From contig JAGYLB010000071.1 of the NCBI GenBank assembly GCA_018401055.1, positions 62,001 to 126,000 on the forward strand: a DNA stretch of 64,000 nt, written 5' to 3'. Source of the DNA: Roseicyclus sp. Its GTDB lineage: Bacteria > Pseudomonadota > Alphaproteobacteria > Rhodobacterales > Rhodobacteraceae. This document shows, in pieces, positions 51,708 to 59,812 of the stretch. Positions within the stretch are counted from its first letter, which is position 1, and each line of letters begins with the position of its first letter. The translations under genes were made by a program, and so were the position numbers. Under the pieces are notes generated by a model, which was not told the origin of the DNA, did no database searches, and saw nothing but the letters and a program-made list of their open reading frames with translations.

Positions 51708-52556
51708 TCAGCCCCTCGCCTCGGCCCCAAGCGCCGCCGACAGATCCGCCGCCGCCCGCGCCACCGCCTCGGCCAGCCGCGGTGTTTCGCGCACCGACAC
51801 CCGGCTGACCGGCCCCGATACCGACAAGCCCGCCACCGCCTCACCGTGATGGTCAAAGACGGGGGCCGCGATGCAGCGCATCCCCTCGTTCTTTTCCTCG
51901 TCGTCGATGGAATAGCCGCGCGCGCGGGTCTCCTGCAGGTCGGCGCGTAGGTTAACGGGATCGGTCAAGGTGCGCTGCGTGAACCGGTCCAGGGGTGCGG
52001 TGGCGATGTAGCGCGACAGCCGGTCGTCGGTCATCTGCGCCAGCAGCGCCTTGCCGATCCCCGAGGCATGCATGGGCGAGAGCGATCCGGGTGGAAAGAA
52101 GGCCCGGATCGAGGCGTGGCTTTCCACCTGACTGACGAACAGCACATGGGTATCGCGCGCAATCCCCAGATTGGCGGTCTCCCCCGTCGCCTCCATCAGC
52201 CGACGCAAAATGGGCCGCGCGCGGTCCACCACGGACGTGCGGCGCAGATAGCGCGCCCCGATCAGGAACGCGCGCGGCCCGATGTGCCACAGCTGCGCGC
52301 CCGCGTCGAATTCCACCAGCCCCCTCGATTCCAACGTGGTCAGGATGCGGTAGGTCGTGGCGGGCGACTGATCGGTGTCGGCGGCCAGTTCGGACAGGGT
52401 CGCGCCCGGCATGGTCGAAAGATGCTCGAAAACAGCCATGGCGCGGTCGAGCGACTTGATCGTATTCTGGTCTGTCTTGTCATCCCATGCCTTGGGACGA
52501 CCCCGAGGGCGCGACGCGCCGGGGCGGGGGGATTCGACCTCTGGATCGTCACGCAT
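51708..52556 (-). CDS. bhcR: BhcR, IclR-family regulator of the beta-hydroxyaspartate cycle
   Basis: A 282-residue IclR-type regulator: winged helix-turn-helix at about residues 33-95 (TLSELAADTDQSPATTYRIL) and a C-terminal effector domain (residues ~110-280; GKALLAQMTDDRLSRY, GYSIDDEEKNEGMRCIAAPV). It is transcribed away from bhcABCD, as in known BHAC loci where BhcR controls the operon in response to glyoxylate. The N-terminal ~30 residues are basic and Pro-rich. The assignment rests on family plus context. Confidence 0.9.
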   Translation of the reverse strand: MRDDPEVESPRPGASRPRGRPKAWDDKTDQNTIKSLDRAMAVFEHLSTMPGATLSELAADTDQSPATTYRILTTLESRGLVEFDAGAQLWHIGPRAFLIGARYLRRTSVVDRARPILRRLMEATGETANLGIARDTHVLFVSQVESHASIRAFFPPGSLSPMHASGIGKALLAQMTDDRLSRYIATAPLDRFTQRTLTDPVNLRADLQETRARGYSIDDEEKNEGMRCIAAPVFDHHGEAVAGLSVSGPVSRVSVRETPRLAEAVARAAADLSAALGAEARG

Positions 52557-52576
52557 CTTGGCCTCGCTGCAGTGCA

Positions 52577-52593
52577 GTGAAAAACACTTTCAC
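52577..52593. promoter_or_regulatory. Candidate BhcR operator 1
   Basis: GTGAAAAACACTTTCAC is an inverted repeat (GTGAAA / TTTCAC) close to the bhcR start. Its inner 15 bp (52578-52592) match a second site at 52651-52665 at 13 of 15 positions. An extra half-site, GTGAAAAAAT, follows at 52597. Confidence 0.6.
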
Positions 52594-52650
52594 CCTGTGA
52601 AAAAATACAAGCCATTGATAGATAATGACTTCACCCCACACTAGCATTTC

Positions 52651-52665
52651 TGAAAAACCTTTTCA
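52651..52665. promoter_or_regulatory. Candidate BhcR operator 2
   Basis: TGAAAAACCTTTTCA has the same form as site 1 (consensus TGAAAAAC-NN-TTTCA). It is 73 bp from site 1 centre to centre, about seven helical turns, so both lie on the same DNA face, and it is 63 bp before the bhcA start. Confidence 0.6.
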
Positions 52666-52727
52666 AAAAAATTGTGCGCGGCAGGGGCAAAGGTTAAAGT
52701 GAGGACAAGAGATGAGGAGAGACCCCG

Positions 52728-53916
52728 ATGAGCCTGCAGAACCCGGTTTTCATTCCCGGCCCGACCAACATGCCCGAAAGCCTGCGCCGGGCCTGCGACA
52801 TGCCGACGATCGACCACCGATCCGACCTGTTCAAGGATATCCTTCACCCCGCCCGTGACGGCGTGAAGCGCGTGCTGAAATCGGCCAATGCCGAGGTGTT
52901 TCTCTTCCCCTCCACCGGCACTGGTGGCTGGGAAACGGCGATCACCAACACACTCACGCCCGGCGACACGGTTCTGGCGGCGCGCAACGGCATGTTCTCC
53001 CAGAAATGGATCGACATGTGCCAGCGCCACGGCCTGCATGTCGAGATCGTGGAAACCCCGTGGGGCGAGGGCATCCCCGCTGCACGGTTCGAGGACATCC
53101 TGACCGCCGACACCGCCCACAAGATCAAGGCGGTTCTCGCCACGCACAACGAGACCGCGACCGGCGTGCGCTCCGACATCGCCGCCGTCCGCCGCGCAAT
53201 GGATGCCGCCAAGCACCCCGCGCTTCTGTTTGTCGACGGCGTCAGCTCCATCGGCTCCATGCCGTTCGAATTCGACGGCTGGAAGATCGACGTGGCCGTC
53301 ACCGGGTCGCAAAAGGGCTTCATGCTGCCCGCAGGCCTCGGCATCGCGGCCTTCTCGCCCAAGGCGATGGCGGCGGTGGAAACCGGCGGCCTGCCCCGCA
53401 CCTATTTCGACATCCGCGACATGGTGAAGGGCTATGCCATCAACGGCTATCCCTACACCCCCGCCGTGGGCCTGCTGAACGGGCTCAAGACCGCATCCGA
53501 GATGCTGATGGAGGAGGGGCTCGACAATGCTTCGCCCGCCACACCCGCATCGCCACCGGCGTGCGCGCCGCCGTCGACGCCTGGGGATGGATCTGTGCGC
53601 CGCGCGCCCCGACCTCTATTCCGACACGGTCAGCGCCATCCGCACGCCCGAGGGTTTTGACGCGGGCCGCATCGTCACCCATGCCAGCAAGCGCTACGGC
53701 ATGGCCTTCGGCGCGGGTCTGGGTCAGGTCGCGGGCAAGGTGTTCCGCATCGGCCATCTGGGCAGCCTGACGGATGCCATGATGCTCTCGGGGCTGGCGA
53801 CCATGGAAATGGTCATGGCCGATCTGGGCCTGAACATCCGCCTCGGCTCCGGCGTTGCCGCCGCGCAAGATGTGTATCGCAAGACCGCCGCGCCCGTAGC
53901 ACTTGCAGCCGAATAA
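52728..53916 (+). CDS. bhcA: BhcA, aspartate-glyoxylate aminotransferase (two frame breaks)
   Basis: PLP class V aminotransferase transferring the amino group of aspartate to glyoxylate, giving glycine and oxaloacetate. Landmarks: FIPGPTNMPESLRRACDMPT, FPSTGTGGWETAITNTLTPG, LATHNETATGVRSD and PLP Lys196 (VTGSQKGFML). The frame breaks near 53527 and 53583 and resumes as DLYSDTVSAIRTP through GLGQVAGKVFRIGHLGSLTD to 53916; about 396 residues. GAGGAGAG precedes the start by seven bases. First gene of bhcABCD. Confidence 0.93.
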
Positions 53917-53926
53917 GGGGATCATC

Positions 53927-54894
53927 ATGAAAGACGCCATCGAGACCCATATCCCGACCTACGACGACGTTCTGGCCGCCCACGAACGGATCGCGCCCTA
54001 TATCCACCGGACGCCGGTCCTGACCTCGCAATTCATGAACGAGTTGACCGGGGCAGACCTGTTCTTCAAATGCGAGAACTTCCAGAAGGCCGGCGCCTTC
54101 AAGGTGCGCGGCGCGTGCAACGCGGTCTTCGGCCTGTCCGACGATGTGGCGGCCAAGGGCGTGGCGACTCACTCCTCGGGTAACCATGCGCTGTCGCTGT
54201 CCTATGCGGCGGGCCGTCGCGGCATCCCCTGCCACGTCGTGATGCCCCGCACGGCACCCGAGGCGAAAAAGGCCGCCGTGCGTGGCTATGGTGGCATCAT
54301 CACCGAATGCGAACCCTCGACCACCTCGCGCGAAGCGGTCTTTGCCGAGGTCCATGCCCGCACCGGCGCCGATTTCGTCCATCCCTACAACGACCCCCGC
54401 GTGATCGCGGGCCAGTTACAGCCTGCTCGCGCGAGCTGATGGAACAGGTCGAGGGGCTCGACGCCGTGATCGCCCCCATCGGCGGCGGCGGCATGGTGTC
54501 GGGCTGCTGCCTGACGCTCAGCAACATCGCCCCGCACGTCAAGATCTACGCCGCCGAGCCCGAACAGGCCGATGACGCCTACCGCAGCTTCAAGGCGGGC
54601 CACATCATCGCCGATGACGCGCCGGTGACCATCGCCGATGGCCTCAAGGTGCCGCTCAAGGAAACCACCTGGCATTTCGTGTCGCACCACGTGACCGACA
54701 TCCTGACAGCATCCGAGCAGGAAATCATCGACGCGATGAAGCTGACCTGGGAACGGATGAAGATCGTGATGGAACCGTCCTGCGCGGTGCCGCTGGCGAC
54801 GATCATCAAGAACCCCGATGTCTTCCGCGGCAAGCGTGTCGGCGTCATCGTGACGGGCGGCAACGTCGACCTCGACAAGCTGCCCTGGATGTAA
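53927..54894 (+). CDS. bhcB: BhcB, beta-hydroxyaspartate dehydratase (one frameshift)
   Basis: Fold-type II PLP enzyme (serine/threonine dehydratase family) that dehydrates (2R,3S)-beta-hydroxyaspartate to iminosuccinate. PLP Lys59 lies in FQKAGAFKVRGACNAV, substrate loop in THSSGNHALSLSYA and the phosphate cup in APIGGGGMVSGCC. One break near 54415, between DPRVIAGQ and CSRELMEQVEGLDA. About 322 residues. It begins 10 bases after bhcA. Confidence 0.93.
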
Positions 54895-54910
54895 GGGCAA
54901 GACCATCATC

Positions 54911-54962
54911 GGTGGCGGATCGCCCACCCTACACCGCCCGTAGGGTGGGCGATCCGCCCACC
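54911..54962. repeat. REP-like inverted repeat inside bhc operon
   Basis: A 22-base left arm ending CGCCCACCCTAC (54911-54932) is mirrored by a right arm beginning GTAGGGTGGGCG (54940-54962), with a seven-base loop and one extra C in the right arm. GTAGGGTGGGC-type palindromes are a widespread REP-like family. It lies between bhcB and bhcC and would form a strong mRNA hairpin. Confidence 0.85.
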
Positions 54963-54998
54963 TTGACCGGGCCGGAAACGCAAACCGGGAGAGACCCC

Positions 54999-56162
54999 AT
55001 GAAAGACGTCATCGACATCGAAACCCTGGAAGTCGGCTACGATATCCCTGCCCTGCCCGGCATGGACGAGGCCGATATCCAGACGCCCTGCCTGATCCTC
55101 GACCTCGACGCGCTGGAGCGCAACATCAAGAAGATGGGCGATTACGCGGCCTCGCACGGCATGCGCCACCGCGTGCATGGCAAGATGCACAAGTCGGTCG
55201 ATGTGGCCAAGTTGCAAGAAAGCCTTGGCGGTGCGGTCGGCGTCTGCTGCCAGAAAGTGTCGGAGGCCGAGGTCTTCGCCCGCGGCGGCATCAAGGACGT
55301 GCTGGTCTCCAACCAGGTGCGCGACCCGGCCAAGATCGACCGCCTTGCCCGCCTGCCCAAACTCGGCGCGCGCGCCATCTGCTGCGTCGATGATCTGGCC
55401 AATGTGGCTGACCTGTCGGCGGCGGCCGTGAAGCATGGCACCACCATCGAATGCCTGGTGGAAATCGACTGTGGCGCGGGCCGTTGCGGCGTGACCACCA
55501 CGCCCGCGGTGATCGAGATCGCCAAGGCGATCGACGCGGCGCCGGGCCTCAAATTCGCTGGCATCCAGGCCTATCAGGGCGCGATGCAGCACCTCGACAG
55601 CTATGACGAGCGCATGGCCAAGACCACCATCGCCATCAACATGGTGCGCGACGCGGTCGACGGCCTGAAGGCCGAGGGCCTTGAGTGCGACATCGTCGGC
55701 GGCGGCGGCACCGGATCGTATTATTTCGAGAGCAATTCCGGCGTCTACAACGAGCTTCAGTGCGGCTCCTACGCCTTCATGGATGCCGATTACGGCCGCA
55801 TCCTCGACAAGGACGGCAACCGCATCGACCGTGGCGAATGGGAAAACGCGCTGTTCATCCTGACCAGCGTCATGTCCCACGCCAAGGCCGACAAGGCCAT
55901 CGTCGATGCGGGCCTCAAGGCCCAGTCGGTCGATAGCGGCCTGCCGGTGATCTTCGGGCGGGATGACGTGAAATACGTCAAATGCTCGGACGAACACGGC
56001 GTTGTTGCCGACCCCGAGGGCGTGCTAAAAGTGAACGACAAGCTGCGCCTTGTGCCCGGCCATTGCGACCCGACCTGCAACGTGCACGACTGGTATGTCG
56101 GTGTGCGCAACGGCAAGGTCGAGGTGGTCTGGCCCGTGTCCGCCCGCGGCAAGGCCTACTGA
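54999..56162 (+). CDS. bhcC: BhcC, beta-hydroxyaspartate aldolase
   Basis: An intact 387-residue PLP aldolase of the D-threonine aldolase/alanine racemase-N family that condenses glycine and glyoxylate to (2R,3S)-beta-hydroxyaspartate. The PLP lysine is probably Lys62 in RVHGKMHKS (equivalent of the RPHxKxHK motif). Further landmarks: ECLVEIDCGAGRCGV, GIQAYQGAMQHLDS, IVGGGGTGSYYFES and the metal-site GHCDPTCNVHD near the C-terminus. Start 54999 with GGGAGAG upstream. No frame break. Confidence 0.95.
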   Translation: MKDVIDIETLEVGYDIPALPGMDEADIQTPCLILDLDALERNIKKMGDYAASHGMRHRVHGKMHKSVDVAKLQESLGGAVGVCCQKVSEAEVFARGGIKDVLVSNQVRDPAKIDRLARLPKLGARAICCVDDLANVADLSAAAVKHGTTIECLVEIDCGAGRCGVTTTPAVIEIAKAIDAAPGLKFAGIQAYQGAMQHLDSYDERMAKTTIAINMVRDAVDGLKAEGLECDIVGGGGTGSYYFESNSGVYNELQCGSYAFMDADYGRILDKDGNRIDRGEWENALFILTSVMSHAKADKAIVDAGLKAQSVDSGLPVIFGRDDVKYVKCSDEHGVVADPEGVLKVNDKLRLVPGHCDPTCNVHDWYVGVRNGKVEVVWPVSARGKAY

Positions 56163-56164
56163 GG

Positions 56165-57160
56165 ATGGACGGCGGAAAATCCCCCGCCCACGAACTGGCA
56201 ATCGTCCCGGAAGGGATGATTGCCGACCTCCTGACCCGCAAGGCGTCTTTCGATGCGGTGGAAAAGGTCTTCGCCGCAATGGCTTCGGGCGATGCGGTGA
56301 ACTTTCCTGTCGTCCGCGAAGCCTTGGGGCATGAGGATGCGCTTTACGGCTTCAAAGGCGGCTTCGATGCCGCGGGTGGCGTTCTGGGCCTGAAGGCGGG
56401 GGGCTACTGGCCAAACAATCTCGAGCGGCGCGGTCTGATCAACCACCAGTCGACCGTATTCCTGTTCGATCCGGACTCGGGCCGGGTCAAGGCCATGGTT
56501 GGCGGCAACCTGCTGACCGCGCTGCGCACCGCCGCAGCCTCCTCCGTTTCGATCAAGCATCTGGCACGGAAAGACGCCAAGGTTCTGGGCATGGTCGGCG
56601 CTGGCCATCAGGCGAAATTCCAGCTGCGCGCGGCGTTGGAGACGCACAGCTTCGACAAGGTCATCGGCTGGAACTACCACCCCGACATGCTGCCGGGCCT
56701 TGGCGCCGTGGCCGAGGAGATGGGCCTGCCCTTCGAGGCTGTCGATCTGCCGGGCCTGCGCGCGGCCGATGTGATCATCACCATCACCTCGAGCTTCGCG
56801 CCCTCGCTGATGGCCGAGCATGTGTCACCCGGCACGCATCTGGCCTGCATGGGCACGGACACCAAGGGCAAGCAGGAGGTCGAAGCCGCCCTTCTGGCCC
56901 GCGCGACCGTCTTTTGCGACGAGGTGGCGCAATCCGTCACCATCGGCGAGGCGCAGCATGCCATCGCCGCAGGCCTGATCGCGGCCGAGGCCGTGACGCC
57001 CATCGGCGCGGTCATCAACGGCGCGCATGCGGGGCGGACGTCGGACGACGAGATCACGCTGTTCGACGGCACTGGCGTGGGCTTGCAGGATCTGGCAGTG
57101 GCCGATGCCATCGTGACCGAAGCCGTGGCGCGCGGCATGGCGACGCTCGTCCCGCTATGA
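56165..57160 (+). CDS. bhcD: BhcD, iminosuccinate reductase
   Basis: An intact 331-residue ornithine cyclodeaminase/mu-crystallin family reductase that regenerates aspartate from iminosuccinate with NAD(P)H, closing the cycle. Landmarks: GLKAGGYWPNNLERRGLINH, KAMVGGNLLTALRTAAASSV, the Rossmann motif VLGMVGAGHQAKFQLRAALE and ACMGTDTKGKQEVE. ATG 56165 is two bases after the bhcC stop, so it is coupled. Last gene of the operon. Confidence 0.94.
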   Translation: MDGGKSPAHELAIVPEGMIADLLTRKASFDAVEKVFAAMASGDAVNFPVVREALGHEDALYGFKGGFDAAGGVLGLKAGGYWPNNLERRGLINHQSTVFLFDPDSGRVKAMVGGNLLTALRTAAASSVSIKHLARKDAKVLGMVGAGHQAKFQLRAALETHSFDKVIGWNYHPDMLPGLGAVAEEMGLPFEAVDLPGLRAADVIITITSSFAPSLMAEHVSPGTHLACMGTDTKGKQEVEAALLARATVFCDEVAQSVTIGEAQHAIAAGLIAAEAVTPIGAVINGAHAGRTSDDEITLFDGTGVGLQDLAVADAIVTEAVARGMATLVPL

Positions 57161-57300
57161 TCCGAAAAGGGGGCGCTCCCGCGGGTTTGGCCATCGCTGC
57201 GCGATGAGCCTCACCGCTTGGGCCCGGCACCCGCGGCGCGGGTGCGGTCGCGCGCCACGTCTGACGCTTGCGCGGGGCATCGACTGCGGGAGCCTCCGGC

Positions 57301-57330
57301 GGGGATATTTTTGAAACAGAGAAGGCAGGG
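57301..57330 (+). repeat. Dispersed intergenic motif, family B copy 2
   Basis: Reads GGGGATATTTTTGAAACAG followed by AGAAGGC and a G+C-rich tail, matching the minus-strand copy at 31352-31380 apart from one extra T and one substitution. It lies between convergent bhcD and allA. Confidence 0.7.
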
Positions 57331-57343
57331 CGCGCGCGGAAGC

Positions 57344-57832
57344 TCAGGCGTCGCGCACGGTATGGGGTGTTTCGAACCAGTATTCCTCGAGGTTCGCGCC
57401 CTCGCCGATGCGGTCGATCACGGCGAAAAGTCCCGGCGCATGAAGCGGCGTCAGCACCCCATGCCAGGTGTTGCGCGCGATGTTGATCCCCTGTCCCGGC
57501 GCGGTCCGAAAGGCGCGGGGGTTGTCCGGCGTGCCGCCCGCGTCGGAGGCGACGATCACGAGGAAAGGGTCGTGCGACATGGGCAAGAAGGCCTGACTGC
57601 CCAAGGGGTGACGCTCCACCATCTCGAGCCGGTAAGGCAGAGCGCGAGTTTCCGAGCGAAACAGGCTCAGGCCGGGCCGCCCGTCGAGGATGTCCAGGGT
57701 CGCCCGGTCGTGCCAGCGGCCGCAAAGGCCCGCGTTGATGATCTTGTCGGGCGCGCCTGCGGTTTCGAGCACCTCGCCGAAGGGCGCGAAGGCCCGGGCG
57801 GTGAGGGGTTCGATGACGATATCGGTGCTCAT
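57344..57832 (-). CDS. allA: Ureidoglycolate lyase
   Basis: A 162-residue cupin-fold enzyme splitting ureidoglycolate into glyoxylate and urea, the last step of allantoin use. Landmarks: IEPLTARAFAPFGEVLETAG, LEMVERHPLGSQAFLPM and the cupin stretch NIARNTWHGVLTPLHAPG. Its start overlaps the puuE-uraD stop (ATGA). The glyoxylate it makes is the substrate of the adjacent, convergent bhc operon. Confidence 0.93.
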   Translation of the reverse strand: MSTDIVIEPLTARAFAPFGEVLETAGAPDKIINAGLCGRWHDRATLDILDGRPGLSLFRSETRALPYRLEMVERHPLGSQAFLPMSHDPFLVIVASDAGGTPDNPRAFRTAPGQGINIARNTWHGVLTPLHAPGLFAVIDRIGEGANLEEYWFETPHTVRDA

Positions 57833-59238
57833 CCCAGCTTCTCCTTCAGGCGCAGTTCCGCGATGCGTTCGACCTGTCGGCAGGCCTCAGTGAATTCCGT
57901 GTCGCGGTCCTGAAGGGTGCGGCGGCGAAAGGCGGCAAGGATCGTGGCCTTGGTGTTGTCGCGCACCGCGATGATGAAGGGAAAGCCGAATTTCTCCGTG
58001 TAGCCCTCGTTGAGCGCGGTGAACTCGGCCCGTTCTGCATCGGTCAGCGCATCGAGGCCCGCGCTCGCCTGTTCTGCCGTGCTGTCCGCTGTCAGGCGCT
58101 TGGCCGCCGCCAGCTTGCCCGCAAGATCGGGATGGGCGCGCAAGACCCCCAGCCGTTCCTCGGCGGAGGCGCTGCGGAAGACGCGGGCGAGCGCCGAATG
58201 GACGCCCTGCGCCCTGTCATGGGTGGGGCCAAGCTCCAGCGCATGGGCGCGTTCGGCGATCCAAGGGGAATGCTCGTAGATGCCGCCGAATTCGGCAACG
58301 AAGGTCGCGCGGTCCATTTCGGACGGACACGCGCGGGCGATGGGGGGATGGACGCGCGCCCAATGCTCGGCGATCTGGAGCCGCGTGGCGAACCACACGC
58401 CCTCATGGCTTGCCATATGGTCGATGGCGCGTTTCAGCCCCTGCGCGCGGCCGGGACGCCCGGCCAGGCGGCAATGCAGGCCGATCGACATCATGGCGGG
58501 GCGGCCCGCCGCACCTTCGGCATAGAGGCAATCGAAACTGTCGGTGATGTAGCGCTCGAACTGCGCGCCCTCGGCATAGCCCGCCTGAATGGCGAAGCGC
58601 ATGTCGTTCACATCCAGCGTATAGGGCACCATCAGCTGGTCGCGGTCGCCAAAGCGTCGCCAATAGGGCAGGTCATCGGCGTAATCGTCGGCGATATAGG
58701 CGAAAAGCCCGGTTTCAGCCGCCAAAGGCACGGAATTCATCGAAGAGCGCCCGGTATACCAGCCGCGCGGAGGCTCGCCCGTCACCTCGGTATGGAGCAA
58801 GATCGCCTCATGCATCAAGGCGCGTTCCTGGTCCTCGGGCATATCCTTGTGTTCGACCCATTTCAGGCCGTGGCTGGCGATTTCCCAGCCCGCCGCCTGC
58901 ATCGCGGCCACCTGTTCGGGGGCACGCGCCAACGCGCTGGTCACACCATAGACCGTCAGGGGCAAGTGCGAGAGCATGCGGTGCAGACGCCAGAACCCCG
59001 CCCGCGCGCCGTATTCATAGATCGATTCCATGTTCCAGTGCCGCATCCCCGGCCAAGGCTGCGCGCCGGTGATCTCGGACAGGAACCCTTCGGAGGCGGC
59101 ATCGCCATGCAAGATGTTGTTCTCGCCGCCTTCCTCGTAATTCATCACGATCTGGACCGCGATCTTGGCCCCCCCGGGCCACTGCGGATCGGGGGGCGTG
59201 GCCCCATAGCCGGTCAGGTCGCGGGGGTATCGCTGCAT
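57829..59238 (-). CDS. PuuE-type allantoinase fused to OHCU decarboxylase (UraD)
   Basis: An intact 469-residue fusion. Residues 1-~300 are a polysaccharide-deacetylase-like, cofactor-independent allantoinase of the PuuE type (KIAVQIVMNYEEGGENNILH, HGLKWVEHKDMPEDQERALM, GWYTGRSSMNSVPLAAETGL). Residues ~305-469 are 2-oxo-4-hydroxy-4-carboxy-5-ureidoimidazoline decarboxylase (FVAEFGGIYEHSPWIAERAH, catalytic His in RAHPDLAGKLA, GLDALTDAERAEFTALNEGY). One chain thus covers two steps between uric acid and allantoate. Divergent from uraH, coupled to allA. Confidence 0.93.
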   Translation of the reverse strand: MQRYPRDLTGYGATPPDPQWPGGAKIAVQIVMNYEEGGENNILHGDAASEGFLSEITGAQPWPGMRHWNMESIYEYGARAGFWRLHRMLSHLPLTVYGVTSALARAPEQVAAMQAAGWEIASHGLKWVEHKDMPEDQERALMHEAILLHTEVTGEPPRGWYTGRSSMNSVPLAAETGLFAYIADDYADDLPYWRRFGDRDQLMVPYTLDVNDMRFAIQAGYAEGAQFERYITDSFDCLYAEGAAGRPAMMSIGLHCRLAGRPGRAQGLKRAIDHMASHEGVWFATRLQIAEHWARVHPPIARACPSEMDRATFVAEFGGIYEHSPWIAERAHALELGPTHDRAQGVHSALARVFRSASAEERLGVLRAHPDLAGKLAAAKRLTADSTAEQASAGLDALTDAERAEFTALNEGYTEKFGFPFIIAVRDNTKATILAAFRRRTLQDRDTEFTEACRQVERIAELRLKEKLG

Positions 59239-59342
59239 GGATCGTGTCTCCGGTGTTGGCGGCTCAGCTTTGGCCAAGCGCCGGGGGGGTTGCAAGGGGC
59301 ACGGCCTTGCGGAACTGTCGAGCGCAGCACAGGAGGTGTGAA

Positions 59343-59696
59343 ATGCCCGGATTTTTGACGACCCATGTTCTCGACACGGCGCGCGGTTGCCCGGCCGAGG
59401 GGGTGCGCATCGTGCTGTACCGTGTTGCGGGCACATCGCACCGCAAGATCGTCGACATGGTGACCAATGGCGACGGGCGCACCGACACGCCGATCCTGCC
59501 ACATGACCAGTTCCGGACGGGCCAGTACGAGCTGGTGTTTTTCGCAGGCGACTATCTGCGCGCCAGCGGTCAGTCGGGGGTGGAGCCGCTGTTTGTGGAC
59601 GAGGTGCCGATCCGCTTCGGCATGGCGCTGGAGGATCACTATCATGTGCCGCTGCTGCTCTCGCCCTACGGCTATTCGACCTATCGCGGCAGCTGA
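59343..59696 (+). CDS. uraH: 5-hydroxyisourate hydrolase
   Basis: A 117-residue transthyretin-like hydrolase that opens 5-hydroxyisourate to OHCU, the step just before UraD. The N-terminal THVLDTARGCPAEGV and the diagnostic C-terminal YRGS are both present. AGGAGGTGT stands five bases before ATG 59343. Divergent from puuE-uraD with a 104-bp shared promoter gap. Confidence 0.95.
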   Translation: MPGFLTTHVLDTARGCPAEGVRIVLYRVAGTSHRKIVDMVTNGDGRTDTPILPHDQFRTGQYELVFFAGDYLRASGQSGVEPLFVDEVPIRFGMALEDHYHVPLLLSPYGYSTYRGS

Positions 59697-59812
59697 CGCG
59701 CGCCCGGCCTTGCGTGGCATCCCCTGACGTGACGTCCGGTCGGAATTCGTTTCCCGGTGGCAGGAACATGCGCTAGCGTCCCCGGTCAGGGACGAGGTGA
59801 GAGGGGAGGCTC

